The notes under the pieces: generated by a model
The model's database searches: none
What the model was told of the DNA's origin: nothing
What the model saw: the letters and a program-made list of their open reading frames with translations, nothing else
Assembly: GCF_000711955.1 (NCBI RefSeq)
Contig: NZ_KL543998.1
Span: forward strand, 327,100-391,099
Source: Nevskia soli DSM 19509
GTDB lineage: Bacteria; Pseudomonadota; Gammaproteobacteria; Nevskiales; Nevskiaceae
Reading direction: 5' to 3'
Length of the DNA: 64,000 nt
Shown: piece by piece, positions 42,509 through 50,938 of the stretch
How positions within the stretch are numbered: position 1 is the stretch's first letter
Layout: each line of letters starts with the position of its first letter
Program-made: the position numbers and the translations under genes

Positions 42509-43966
42509 CTATTTCGTTCCGGTCATCGCCTTGAGAAAGCGATAATAAAACTCCACGCCCTCGTCGAAGGAACTGAGCAGCAGGCGCTCGTCCTTGCCGT
42601 GGGCGCGCACATCGTTGCGGTCGATGGCGGTGCCGGAAAAGCCGTAGCTCGGCATGCCCGCGGCCATGGTGTAGATGCTGTCCGAGGCGCCGGTTTCCAT
42701 CTCCGGCACGATCGGCACGCCCGGCCAGAGAGCGCCGGAAACCTGCTTCAGCGCGGCCATCAGGTCGGCGCGCGGCGGCGGCGGCGCCATCGCCTTGGAC
42801 GAAGGGGCCGTGTCCTGCGGCTGGTTGGTGGCGGAGTCGATCCACGCCACCGTCACCTTGGTGTCGGCGAAGACGCGGATCAGGTCCTGCCGCACTTCCT
42901 CCGGCGAATGGCCGGGCAGGATGCGGCAGTTGACGTTGGCGGTGGCGCGCTGCGGCAGGGCGTTGTTGGCGTGGCCGGCTTCCAGTCGGGTCGCCACGCA
43001 GGTGGTGCGCAGGGTCGAGTTGTAGCGCGCATCCTGCGACAGGCGGGCGACGGCGGCGGGATTGGCCGGGGTGTGCAGCACGGCCTTGATGTCCTTGGCG
43101 CGCTGGCCGGTTTCGATGCCGCCCATGTACTCCAGCCAGGCCCGCGTCACCGGGTTCAGCTCGAACGGGAACGGCTTCTTCTCCAGCCGGCCCAGGGCAT
43201 CGGCCAGGTGGTAGATGGCGTTGTCCGGCTTGGGCAGCGAGCTGTGGCCGCCGGGATTGGTGACGGTGAGCTGGAAGTCGGAATAGAGCTTCTCGGTGGC
43301 TTCCAGGTTGAAGGTCACGGCCTTGCCGGCATCTGCATCGACGCCGCCCGAATCCGGATTGATGGCGAACTCGGCATCGACCAGGTCGCGGTGGTTCTTC
43401 AGCAGCCAGTCGACACCGTTGTTGGTGCCGCCTTCCTCGTCGGCGGTCAGCGCCAGGATGATGTCGCGGTCCGGGACGTAGCCTTCCTTCTTCAGGCGGA
43501 TCAGCGAGGCCACGGCGATGGCGTCGCCGTCCTTCATGTCCTGGGTGCCGCGGCCGTAGACGTAGCCGTCCTTCTCGGTGAAGACGTAGGGGTCGGTGGT
43601 CCAGTCCTCGCGCCTGGCCTCGACCACGTCGAGATGGCCGATGATCAGCATCGGCTTGTGCGCGCCGCTGCCGTGCAGGCGCGCCACCAGGTTGCCGCGC
43701 TTGGGATTGGGGCCCACCAGCACCTGCACATCGCCGGCGGCGAAACCGCCGTCGAGCAGGCGCTGCGCCATGGCCTGCGCCGCCGCGGTGGTGCTGCCCA
43801 CGGACAGCGAGGTATTGATCTCGATCAGCTGCTTGAAGATGTCCCGCGCCAGGGGGTCCGGCGCGATCTCCGCCACCGCCTGGGAGCTCAGCGCCAGCGC
43901 GCCCATACAAGCAAAAACAGCCGTCCCGCCGATCCGGCGCCGGCCTTTCAAGTGCCTGCTTTTCAA
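42509..43966 (-). CDS. M20 family metallopeptidase (exported)
   Basis: About 485 residues. Zinc aminoacyl/carboxypeptidase of clan MH: GHLDVVEARRED with the first histidine, YGRGTQDMKDG (bridging Asp), ALTADEEGG (catalytic and metal Glu), FAINPDSGG, and RAHGKDERLLLSSFDEGVEFYYRFLK near the C-terminus with the last histidine. Exported N-terminus (GGTAVFACMGALALSSQAVA). The start is uncertain: a TTG at 43966 after GGGAACATCAC, or an ATG at 44011 or 43906. It probably cleaves peptides or acylated amino acids in the periplasm. Confidence 0.85.
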   Translation of the reverse strand: MKSRHLKGRRRIGGTAVFACMGALALSSQAVAEIAPDPLARDIFKQLIEINTSLSVGSTTAAAQAMAQRLLDGGFAAGDVQVLVGPNPKRGNLVARLHGSGAHKPMLIIGHLDVVEARREDWTTDPYVFTEKDGYVYGRGTQDMKDGDAIAVASLIRLKKEGYVPDRDIILALTADEEGGTNNGVDWLLKNHRDLVDAEFAINPDSGGVDADAGKAVTFNLEATEKLYSDFQLTVTNPGGHSSLPKPDNAIYHLADALGRLEKKPFPFELNPVTRAWLEYMGGIETGQRAKDIKAVLHTPANPAAVARLSQDARYNSTLRTTCVATRLEAGHANNALPQRATANVNCRILPGHSPEEVRQDLIRVFADTKVTVAWIDSATNQPQDTAPSSKAMAPPPPRADLMAALKQVSGALWPGVPIVPEMETGASDSIYTMAAGMPSYGFSGTAIDRNDVRAHGKDERLLLSSFDEGVEFYYRFLKAMTGTK

Positions 43967-44071
43967 GTGATGTTCCCGGTTATTGGTTGAGCCCTGGGCT
44001 CGATGCCGCACTATAGCGAAATCGCCGGCCGGTCCGCTTGATCGGGAACGGGGTACAGCCCCTGCGGCCGG

Positions 44072-44422
44072 CTAGGTCGCCCCGGCGTGCAACCAGTGCT
44101 GCAATTTCACCAGCAGCTGATACACCGCCGCCACCAGGCCCGCGTAGGCCCCGACAAAACCCAGCATGCGCCAGTCGAGGGTGTACTCGATCCGGCCAAG
44201 CCCGAGCAGCCAACCCCAGCGTCCGGCGCTGTTGTCGAGCCAAGCGTCGTGTTTGAAGGTGTCAAAATCCTCAAAAAAATATCGCGCGATGGCCGGAAGC
44301 GCGGGCAGGCAGACCACCGCCGCCACGATCAGCGTTCTTGGGTATCCGATAAAATCGGGAATCAGGGTCACTGGAAAACTTCGGGCACGGAATCTGGCGA
44401 CACGATAAGGTCGGCTGACCAC
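44072..44422 (-). CDS. Small membrane protein of unknown function
   Basis: 116 residues from a GTG (44422); another GTG at 44371 is possible. Two hydrophobic segments (TLIVAAVVCLPALPAIARYF and MLGFVGAYAGLVAAVYQLLVKL) with FEDFDTFKHDAWLDNSAGRWGWLLGLGR in the periplasmic loop. It follows the 44448-44801 gene on the same strand with 25 bp between. No family match; the start is poorly supported. Confidence 0.5.
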   Translation of the reverse strand: MVSRPYRVARFRARSFPVTLIPDFIGYPRTLIVAAVVCLPALPAIARYFFEDFDTFKHDAWLDNSAGRWGWLLGLGRIEYTLDWRMLGFVGAYAGLVAAVYQLLVKLQHWLHAGAT

Positions 44423-44447
44423 GGCATCAAGCTGAACCGATGCTCAG

Positions 44448-44801
44448 TCAGGCACCCGCGATCGGCTTGGCGAGGTCGCGCGAGCGGATCAGTTTCTTGT
44501 TCTTGACGCTGTACTCGCCGGCCACGATGACGTCGCGCCAGTCGATGCGCAGCTGGGCGATCTGCTGCTGCAGCCGCTTCAGCTCGCCGCCGGAAGACAG
44601 GGCGGCGCAACGCAGGAAGCGCGGGCTGGCCGGCTCGCCGGTGTGGGTCACAGCCTGCTTGAGGCAGGCCAGGGCGGCGGCACTGTCCCCGGCGCTGAAA
44701 TGAGTGGCGACCCAACGCACCAGGTCCTCCGGCAACGGTGTTTCCACGATGTCCTCCGCGAAGCCGCCGAAGATGCGGCGCACCAGGTGCCTGGGCCGCA
44801 T
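44448..44801 (-). CDS. Hypothetical basic protein
   Basis: 117 residues from ATG 44801 after GCAGGGAAAGCCCTG; an ATG at 44948 would add 49 low-complexity residues and is less likely. The composition is Ala/Arg/Leu rich: RRIFGGFAEDIVETPLPEDLVRWVATHF then ELKRLQQQIAQLRIDWRDVIVAGEYSVKNKKLIRSRDLAKPIAGA. Looks like a two-helix protein with a basic C-terminus, possibly nucleic-acid binding. No family recognised. Confidence 0.55.
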   Translation of the reverse strand: MRPRHLVRRIFGGFAEDIVETPLPEDLVRWVATHFSAGDSAAALACLKQAVTHTGEPASPRFLRCAALSSGGELKRLQQQIAQLRIDWRDVIVAGEYSVKNKKLIRSRDLAKPIAGA

Positions 44802-45096
44802 CAGGGCTTTCCCTGCAACCGCGACGGAACCGCCGCTCCCGCTGCCATCGGCGCTGAGAGGTGAGGGAATTTTTCTGGACACGCTCCGCTCCCGTGATTC
44901 GGTTCTGGCCGAGGCAGCGGCAGTGTAGTGCGCGACGATCGGCGCCACTGTGACCGATTTCCCAGGATGGGCGGATTCGGAATTTTTCCCGGCCGGGCGG
45001 CGGACCCGGACGATGCGCTACGCTGTTGCCATCCGCCCCCGCCGCAGCGGCTCGAAAGCCTGCGGCAGGACCCTATCGATTGAAAAAGGCCTTGCC

Positions 45097-45618
45097 GTGA
45101 AAGTCCTCGAAACAGAGCGCCTGGTGCTGCGCTGGCTCACCGCTGAAGATGCACCGTTCATCCTGGAACTGCTCAACGATCCTTCATGGCTGCGCTTTAT
45201 CGGCGATAAAGGCGTGAGAAACCTGGACGATGCGCACACTTATATCCGCATCGGACCACGCGACATGTACCGCCGCCTCGGCCACGGCCTGTACCTGGCC
45301 GAGTTGAAGGATGGCGGCATCCCCATCGGCCTCTGCGGCCTGATCAAGCGCGATACGCTGGACGATGTGGATATCGGCTTCGCCTTCCTGCCGCAGTATC
45401 GCAGCCAGGGCTATGCCCATGAAGCGGCGGCGGCCACGCTGGCCTATGCCCGCAACACCCTGGGCATGAAACGCATCGTGGCGATCACTTCACCGGACAA
45501 CCAGGCCTCGGGCCGGCTGCTGGAGAAAATCGGCCTGCGCTTCGAAGGGCTGGTGCGGCTGGCCGGCGGCTCCGGCGACGTACGACTGTTCGGCAGCGGG
45601 GATGATGCCGGGAACTGA
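45097..45618 (+). CDS. GNAT family N-acetyltransferase
   Basis: 173 residues from GTG 45097 after AAAAAGGCCTTGCC. Typical RimJ-like GNAT: LETERLVLRWLTAEDAPFILELLNDPSW; core VDIGFAFLPQYRSQGYAHEAAAATLAYARNTLGMKRIVAITSPDNQASGRLLEKIGLRFEG with the acetyl-CoA pyrophosphate loop QYRSQGYA. Cytoplasmic, acceptor unknown. Longer in-frame starts (44950) cover sequence without family features. It is 478 bp from the GNAT-free region and 236 bp before the polyserine esterase gene. Confidence 0.88.
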   Translation: MKVLETERLVLRWLTAEDAPFILELLNDPSWLRFIGDKGVRNLDDAHTYIRIGPRDMYRRLGHGLYLAELKDGGIPIGLCGLIKRDTLDDVDIGFAFLPQYRSQGYAHEAAAATLAYARNTLGMKRIVAITSPDNQASGRLLEKIGLRFEGLVRLAGGSGDVRLFGSGDDAGN

Positions 45619-45745
45619 GCGCTGAGGGCCATATCGCGTGAACGCCCCATATGAGGGGCACAAATTGGCCGCAGCCCCTTTCCGGGCAATGGTAAAAATG
45701 CACCGGGGTCATGCACCCGCCATCATCCTGCGGGACAATCGCGAC

Positions 45746-45780
45746 ACGGGCCGCCCCGGGGTGGTGTGGCGGCGGCCCGT
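45746..45780. other. Hairpin between GNAT and polyserine esterase genes
   Basis: ACGGGCCGC (45746-45754) pairs perfectly with GCGGCCCGT (45772-45780) around a 17-nt loop, 128 bp after the GNAT stop and 75 bp before the next ATG. No T-tract, so its function (transcript end or leader structure) is open. Confidence 0.4.
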
Positions 45781-45854
45781 CAACTGAAAAACCAAATGAC
45801 GGTACAGATTCCGCGCGCACTGCGGGACGATTCACCTATCGGGGGTAAGCAGCA

Positions 45855-47108
45855 ATGCGGTTGAAGATTTTCCTGGCGGCCATCGGCGCCGCTTCCGCGT
45901 TGATGCTCAGCGCCTGCGGCGGCTCCAACGACCAGGGCGGATCGCTCGCTTCGAGTTCATCGGGCGGCTCGTCGTCAAGCGGCTCTTCCAGTTCTTCGAA
46001 TTCCTCGTCGGGGGCTGCGTCGTCCGGCGGTTCTTCGTCCGGCTCGCATTCCAGTTCGTCCAGTTCTTCGAGTTCGTCTTCTTCGAGCTCGTCGAGTTCG
46101 TCTTCCTCCAGCTCCTCGTCGGGTTCATCGAGCAGTTCTTCTTCCAGCAGCTCTTCTTCCGGCTCGGCCAGTTCCTCGAGCTCGTCTTCGAGTTCTTCGT
46201 CGGGCTCGTCGAGCAGTTCCTCGGGCAGCAGCTCTTCGGGTGGCCCCTTGCGCATCTTTTCTGGCGACGCGCCGCCATCGATCCTGAATCTGCCGGCCGG
46301 TTCGCGGGGCTTCGTGCGCACCGTCGACGGGCGCATGGTGCTTTACGTCATTCCCGCCGATGCGCCCAAGGCACCGGCGACGCAAGTGCCGCTGATGATC
46401 GTGCTCGATTACCTGGGTGGCAATCCTACCTTCATGGCCAATTTCCTCAAGGCCGGGGAACACGCCACGGGAGTCGACAGCCTGACTGGGAACAGCACGG
46501 TGATGGCTTTTCCGGCTCACCAGGGTTCGAGTTGGAACAACGGCTTGCCGGGGAATGGCGATACGGGAACCGACATCACCTTTCTCGCCCACGTCATCGA
46601 TGACGCAACCCGCAACATGCCGGTGGATCCCGCCAAGGTCTCCATGACGGGTTATTCCGAGGGCGGCTTCATGGCCGACCTGTTCGGTTGCACCCGGCCG
46701 GACCTGCTGACGGGCTTCGGCATGGTCGCCGCGGCACAGCTGAAGACCACGCCGTGCGAAACGCATACGCCGCTGAAGATGATGATTTTTGCCGGCACCA
46801 AGGACAGCCAGGTGCCTTACAACGGCCTGGGCTCTCTGCAGTCCGCGCCAGTTACCCTGGCGCAATGGGAAACCATAGACGCATGCAATGGCGCGGAGAC
46901 CGCGACCACCTTGACCAACCGCGTCAACGACGGCACCAGCGTGGTTCTGCACCGCAAACCGGGCTGCCCCGCCCTGCTCTACCAGATCGTCAACGGCGGC
47001 CACAACTGGCCTGGCGCGGAAGTGACTCTCTCCACCATACTGCTGGGCATCACCTCGCAGAATATCGACGCCACGCAGGCGCAGTGGGATTTTTTCTCGG
47101 CACCGTGA
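45855..47108 (+). CDS. Lipoprotein esterase with a long polyserine linker
   Basis: 417 residues. Lipoprotein signal MRLKIFLAAIGAASALMLSAC (Cys21), then a ~100-residue almost pure serine tract with glycines (about residues 30-132), then an alpha/beta hydrolase domain of the PHB-depolymerase/esterase D type. Nucleophile elbow SMTGYSEGGFMADLFG, acid loop FAGTKDSQVPYNGLG, and histidine in VNGGHNWPGAEV are visible. Cysteines (LFGCTRP, TTPCETH, IDACNGA, KPGCPAL) fit two disulfides. The linker is encoded by mixed TCG/TCC/TCT/AGC/AGT codons, so it is not a simple microsatellite. It would hold the catalytic domain away from the membrane, as polyserine linkers do in polysaccharide-degrading enzymes. 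Confidence 0.85.
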   Translation: MRLKIFLAAIGAASALMLSACGGSNDQGGSLASSSSGGSSSSGSSSSSNSSSGAASSGGSSSGSHSSSSSSSSSSSSSSSSSSSSSSSSGSSSSSSSSSSSSGSASSSSSSSSSSSGSSSSSSGSSSSGGPLRIFSGDAPPSILNLPAGSRGFVRTVDGRMVLYVIPADAPKAPATQVPLMIVLDYLGGNPTFMANFLKAGEHATGVDSLTGNSTVMAFPAHQGSSWNNGLPGNGDTGTDITFLAHVIDDATRNMPVDPAKVSMTGYSEGGFMADLFGCTRPDLLTGFGMVAAAQLKTTPCETHTPLKMMIFAGTKDSQVPYNGLGSLQSAPVTLAQWETIDACNGAETATTLTNRVNDGTSVVLHRKPGCPALLYQIVNGGHNWPGAEVTLSTILLGITSQNIDATQAQWDFFSAP

Positions 47109-47136
47109 TGCGCCGTACGTCCGGCGCCGGAGACGC

Positions 47137-47646
47137 TCAAGGCGCCGCTGCGAGGGTGTAGTCGAAGTCGTAGAAATGTTTGCCGTCGGCAATGCGGATG
47201 GTCATGGTGCCGGCAAGTCCCTGTAACTGGCCGGTGCCGGAATCCGGCACCACGGCGATGCTCTGCTGCGGCGTGCCGCGGTTCAGGCTGGCGTAGTGTT
47301 GCAGGACGAAGCTGCCGCTGCGGCCGCCCAGCGTGCCGGTGAAGCGTTCGACGGCGACATAGGCGGCCGAGCCTTTGACCTCGGTGCCCGCGGTCAGCAT
47401 CTGGCCTTTCGATACGCCTTCGAGATCGCCGCGGAACTGCTTGTCGATCGACATGCGTCCGAGCGTAGGCTCGTCCATCTCCAGAGGGCTCAGCTTCACC
47501 TCGAACGCACCGCTTGCACGATTGGCCACAACCCTCTCCTTCTTGCTTGTTTCAGACGCGGTACCGGGCGCCCCGGCGGCAAGCGACAGGCCGGGCAACA
47601 GGCAGAGCGCCGCCAAGGTGCCTGCACCGACGATGCGCACGCGCAT
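47137..47646 (-). CDS. DUF3224 family exported protein
   Basis: 169 residues from ATG 47646 after GGGCGGGAA; ATG 47670 is an alternative. Signal RVRIVGAGTLAALCLLPGLSLA. The domain ASGAFEVKLSPLEMDEPTLGRMSIDKQFRGDLEGVSKGQML ... FVLQHYASLNRG fits DUF3224, a small beta-barrel family often found as a stand-alone cytoplasmic protein; here it is exported, which is less usual. Function unknown. Confidence 0.72.
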   Translation of the reverse strand: MRVRIVGAGTLAALCLLPGLSLAAGAPGTASETSKKERVVANRASGAFEVKLSPLEMDEPTLGRMSIDKQFRGDLEGVSKGQMLTAGTEVKGSAAYVAVERFTGTLGGRSGSFVLQHYASLNRGTPQQSIAVVPDSGTGQLQGLAGTMTIRIADGKHFYDFDYTLAAAP

Positions 47647-47708
47647 TTCCCGCCCATCGCCTTTGTGCATACTGTACCTGCCGCGGATTCACTGGAACCG
47701 GGGCGCCA

Positions 47709-48554
47709 ATGGTAGACGGGGAAGCGCGGCCTGCATTGAACAAACGCGACATGATCAGACCCAAAGACGAGCCGCCGCGCGGCATCCTCAATATGCCCGC
47801 CTCACAGCCGGTCAGCGGGCATGCGCGGTATCACCCCTCGGAGGACCTGGCGCCCTTCGTCGAGCACTACTGGACGGTGGCATGGGACCTGGACGCGCCA
47901 CGCACCGTGGAAACCCTGCCACATCCTTCGGTGCACATCGTGCTGGAGGCCGGCAAGGGTGAAGTCCACGGGGTGAGCAGGCGCCGTTTCACCCGTGTCC
48001 TTGAAGGCAAGGGCCGTGTCTTCGGCATCAAGTTCCGGCCCGGTGGATTCAGGCCGTTCGTGATGCGGCCGGTGGCGGACTTCACCGATCGGGGCTTTCC
48101 CTTGCAGGAGATTTTCGGCGAGGCAGCAGCAGGACTGGCGTTACGGGCGCTGGCTCCGGAAGAGCATGCGGAGACCGTGGCCATACTCGAGGCCTACCTG
48201 CGCCAGTGCAAGCCACAAACCGATCATTCGGTCGCACTTGTCAGCGGCATCGCCGAACGGATTGCCGCCGACCGCGCCATCAACCGCGTGGAACAGTTGG
48301 TCGGCGAATTCGGCGTCGGCCTGCGCACGCTGCAGCGGCTGTTCGGCGAATACATCGGCGTCAGTCCCAAGTGGGTGATCCAGCGTTACCGCCTGCACGA
48401 GGCGGCGGCGCGGCTTGCCGCCGGCGGCGATATCGACTGGGCGGATATCGCGCTGGAACTGGGTTATGCCGACCAGGCGCACTTCATCCGCGATTTCAGG
48501 AAGCTGGTGGGACGCTCGCCGGCCGACTACGTCAAGGCCCTGGGCAACGCCTGA
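47709..48554 (+). CDS. AraC family transcriptional regulator
   Basis: 281 residues. N-terminal ligand-binding-like region (LAPFVEHYWTVAWDLDAPRTVETLPHPSVHIVLEAGKG, a DUF6597-type pattern) and C-terminal AraC DNA-binding domain with two helix-turn-helices: QLVGEFGVGLRTLQRLFGEYIGVSPKWVIQRYRLHEAAARL and DIALELGYADQAHFIRDFRKLVGRSPADYV. Start ATG 47709; a second ATG at 47751 also possible. The gene stands alone between a DUF3224 gene (divergent, starts 62 bp apart) and the dCMP deaminase; the regulated target may be the DUF3224 gene. Confidence 0.88.
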   Translation: MVDGEARPALNKRDMIRPKDEPPRGILNMPASQPVSGHARYHPSEDLAPFVEHYWTVAWDLDAPRTVETLPHPSVHIVLEAGKGEVHGVSRRRFTRVLEGKGRVFGIKFRPGGFRPFVMRPVADFTDRGFPLQEIFGEAAAGLALRALAPEEHAETVAILEAYLRQCKPQTDHSVALVSGIAERIAADRAINRVEQLVGEFGVGLRTLQRLFGEYIGVSPKWVIQRYRLHEAAARLAAGGDIDWADIALELGYADQAHFIRDFRKLVGRSPADYVKALGNA

Positions 48555-48566
48555 ATTCGCCGGCTG

Positions 48567-49082
48567 TTACTGGTCCGGCGTCGGAGTCAATTTCGCGTTG
48601 GCCCAGTCCGCTTCCGGATCGTGCATCGTGACCTGGTGCACCCCGCCGCGCAGGGACCTCTGCAGCAGCTCGTACTGGTCCTGCAGCGCGCCGATGGGAT
48701 GGTGCCAGTTGTGCAGGTAATGAATGGAGGTAACGCGGGCCTGGAGCATGGCCTTGGTGCAGTCGAAGCAAGGGCGCAGGGTGGAATAGACGATGGCGTC
48801 CTCCACCGCGTTGCCGAAGCGCGCCGCCGTGATCAGGGCGTTCTGCTCGGCGTGGACGCAGATGCAGACATCGTAGCCGACGCTGGCCTGGTAGGTAGCG
48901 CGGTCGCGGCAGCGCACGCAGCCGCCGTCGGTGCAGTTGACCATGCCTTCCGGCGTGCCGTTATAGCCGGTGGAAATGATCCGATTCTCGCGCACGATCA
49001 CCGCCCCGACCTTGCGCCCGAGGCAGTTCGCCTTCTTGCGCACCGCCATGGCGATGTTCATGTAGTACTCGTCCCTGCTCAT
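48567..49082 (-). CDS. Zinc-dependent dCMP/CMP deaminase family protein
   Basis: 171 residues from ATG 49082 after ACAGGGCG. Cytidine/deoxycytidylate deaminase fold: GRKVGAVIVRENRIISTGYNGTPEG, zinc motif C-V-H-A-E-Q-N-A and PCFDCTKAML, with the ligand set H/C/C. Close in pattern to ComEB-like dCMP deaminases, which make dUMP for thymidylate synthesis; a role in competence is not implied. Extra cysteines (VNCTDGGCVRCRDRATYQ) match the structural zinc region of dCMP deaminases. Located convergent with the AraC gene. Confidence 0.87.
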   Translation of the reverse strand: MSRDEYYMNIAMAVRKKANCLGRKVGAVIVRENRIISTGYNGTPEGMVNCTDGGCVRCRDRATYQASVGYDVCICVHAEQNALITAARFGNAVEDAIVYSTLRPCFDCTKAMLQARVTSIHYLHNWHHPIGALQDQYELLQRSLRGGVHQVTMHDPEADWANAKLTPTPDQ

Positions 49083-49793
49083 CGCCCTGTTGTCCACTGC
49101 GCGCTGCTCCGTACGGGTCCGCCATTGCGGCCATGATATAGCGCCGGGTGGCGTTGGCGAAGCGAGCCGACCGGGGCACCTGCCGGGAGGGCCGGATTGG
49201 CATGCGTGCCATGCGTGCCATGCGTGCCAAGGTTTGTTGTTGGCACGCATGCGGCCAACGAATAACGAATGGAGCGTTTTTGGGGTGTCCAGGAGGTATC
49301 AGGACGTCCGAAGAAGGTTTTTAGAGACGGGTTTTCGGATTTGGTTGCCCGCATTCGTGCATCGAGGTCGGCAGGACTGGATCCCCGCCTTCGCGGGGAT
49401 GACGAAGAAGGTTGAGGACCGCACAAGAGCGACATTCCGGCTTTTGATGTTGCTTTGCCTCGTGCGCAAGCGCGTACACCACAGTTTCAAAGTGAGAAGA
49501 AAGGCCGTGTTCCGCCTGCGGCGGAAGGGCGGCCCCGACACGGTGTCCGAGCGTAGCGAGGTGGGTGCGGGAGGGGGCGTCCGCCTGCGTTGGCGACATT
49601 ATCCCGGGGCCGCTGCGCCTGCTCCCGCACCCACGCTTCGCGGCACCGTGTCGCAGGCGCAATGCGCTTCGCTTATTCCGCCCTTGTTGCCAGTTCGGCG
49701 ACCAAGGTGAGTTCATCAGATACCCAGATTCATCGAAGCCTGGATTCCGGCTTTTGCCGGAATGACGATGAGTTTTCTTGGATGAATGAACCT
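49083..49793. repeat. Repeat-rich non-coding region with REP-like hairpins
   Basis: 711 bp without a supported gene. It contains three tandem ATGCGTGCC units (49202-49228) with a hairpin ATGCGTGCCAA/TTGGCACGCAT (49220-49230, 49240-49250). It has two REP-like elements with the same flanks (TGGAT ... ATGACGA): stem ATCCCCGC/GCGGGGAT at 49381-49400 and stem ATTCCGGC/GCCGGAAT at 49744-49763. Between them lies a large imperfect inverted repeat with arms 49536-49573 and 49622-49653 (CGACACGGTG / CACCGTGTCG at the ends, GTGGGTGCGGGAG / CTCCCGCACCCAC inside). Confidence 0.75.
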
Positions 49794-50690
49794 CTAAATC
49801 CCCATCACGATGCCCCGCTCCGCCAACTTCTCCTTGATCTGCGGCAACGCCGCCTGCGCCGCACGCTCGCCGGCCAGGATGGCATGCATGCGATCGTCGA
49901 AGTCTGTGGAGCCGATGGCGCCGAGGTCCGGGGTGATGACGACGTCGGCCTGGGCCGCTTCGTTCTCGCGCAGGCCCTTGCCCATGATGTCGATGGCCCG
50001 ATGCATCACCGCCAGCCGGCTGTCCGCATCGCCCTGCGGCGGAGTGGAGACATCCACCGCGACGACGATGTCGGCGCCCATGGCGCGGGCTTCGCGGATC
50101 GGCACCGGGCTGCGCAGGCCGCCGTCGACGTAGTCCTCGCCGCGGATCTTCATCGGCTCGAACACGCCGGGCACGGCGGAGGACGCGCGGACCACTTCGC
50201 CGACATCGCCATGGTCGAGGACCACAGCCTCGCCGGTGCGCAGTTTCACCGCCACGCAGGCGAAGCGGCGCTTGAGCTTCTCCATCGGCGCCTGCTTCAC
50301 GGCCTGATCGACAAAGGCCAGCAAGGCATCGCCCTTGATCACGCCGCGGCCGAACATGGTCCAGTCGGTAACCACGGCGCGATCCAGGTCGAACGACATC
50401 TGCTGCAGGTCGAAGCCGCTGTAACCGGCCGAATAGAGGGCGCCGGCGACGCAGCCGGCACTGGTGCCGACCACCATGTCCGGCACGATGCCGTGGCTTT
50501 CCAGCACCTTGATCACGCCGACATGGGCGAAGCCGCGCGCGGCGCCGCCGCCGAGGGCCAGGGCGATCTTCGGCAGCGGCGCCGGAGCGGGTGCGGCGGT
50601 AACCAGGGCGGAATCCTGGGCCGGCGGCGTGGTGCCGCAGGCCGCCAGCAGGCAGCAGGTCAGGAAGGCGGCGATGGCGGCTTTGGTCAC
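49794..50690 (-). CDS. Patatin-like phospholipase lipoprotein (RssA-like)
   Basis: 298 residues from GTG 50690 after AAGGGAATCACC; an ATG at 50795 is weaker. Lipoprotein signal ending LAAC, Ala/Pro linker, then patatin domain: oxyanion glycine motif LALGGGAARGFAHVGVIKVLE, nucleophile VVGTSAGCVAGALYSAG (G-x-S-x-G), and the catalytic Asp in DYVDGGLRSPVP. The Ser-Asp dyad cleaves acyl ester bonds of lipids. Anchored to a membrane and facing the periplasm, so unlike cytoplasmic RssA. The gene sits next to the repeat region on its 3' side. Confidence 0.87.
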   Translation of the reverse strand: MTKAAIAAFLTCCLLAACGTTPPAQDSALVTAAPAPAPLPKIALALGGGAARGFAHVGVIKVLESHGIVPDMVVGTSAGCVAGALYSAGYSGFDLQQMSFDLDRAVVTDWTMFGRGVIKGDALLAFVDQAVKQAPMEKLKRRFACVAVKLRTGEAVVLDHGDVGEVVRASSAVPGVFEPMKIRGEDYVDGGLRSPVPIREARAMGADIVVAVDVSTPPQGDADSRLAVMHRAIDIMGKGLRENEAAQADVVITPDLGAIGSTDFDDRMHAILAGERAAQAALPQIKEKLAERGIVMGI

Positions 50691-50938
50691 GGTGATTCCC
50701 TTGGGCTCGTTCTGAAAACGGGTGCAGGCGCGCATTATGCCGAACGGCTTTGCCGGCGAAGTGGCCGATTTGTGCAAAAGTCGTGACGGCGGCACGGAAG
50801 GCGGGGTGGCGGGCGCAGCCCGCGAACCTGCGCGGATGGGTAAACCGGTTTTTGATACGCAGGACGGCGGCGATCCTTGCGGCTATCCAAGGCCGGAAAA
50901 AAATTACAAGACGCCCGGGAGCGCATGGGTTCCGCCTG

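Noticed and set aside
42293..43990. 565-residue plus-strand frame opposite the M20 peptidase
   Set aside because: Antisense to a gene with complete M20 metal motifs; no family match.
45950..46250. Microsatellite in the polyserine coding region
   Set aside because: Serine codons are mixed (TCG, TCC, TCT, AGC, AGT), not a simple DNA repeat; the reading frame continues on both sides.
49202..49250. CRISPR-like short tandem repeats
   Set aside because: Units are 9 bp, directly adjacent and without spacers; not a CRISPR array.
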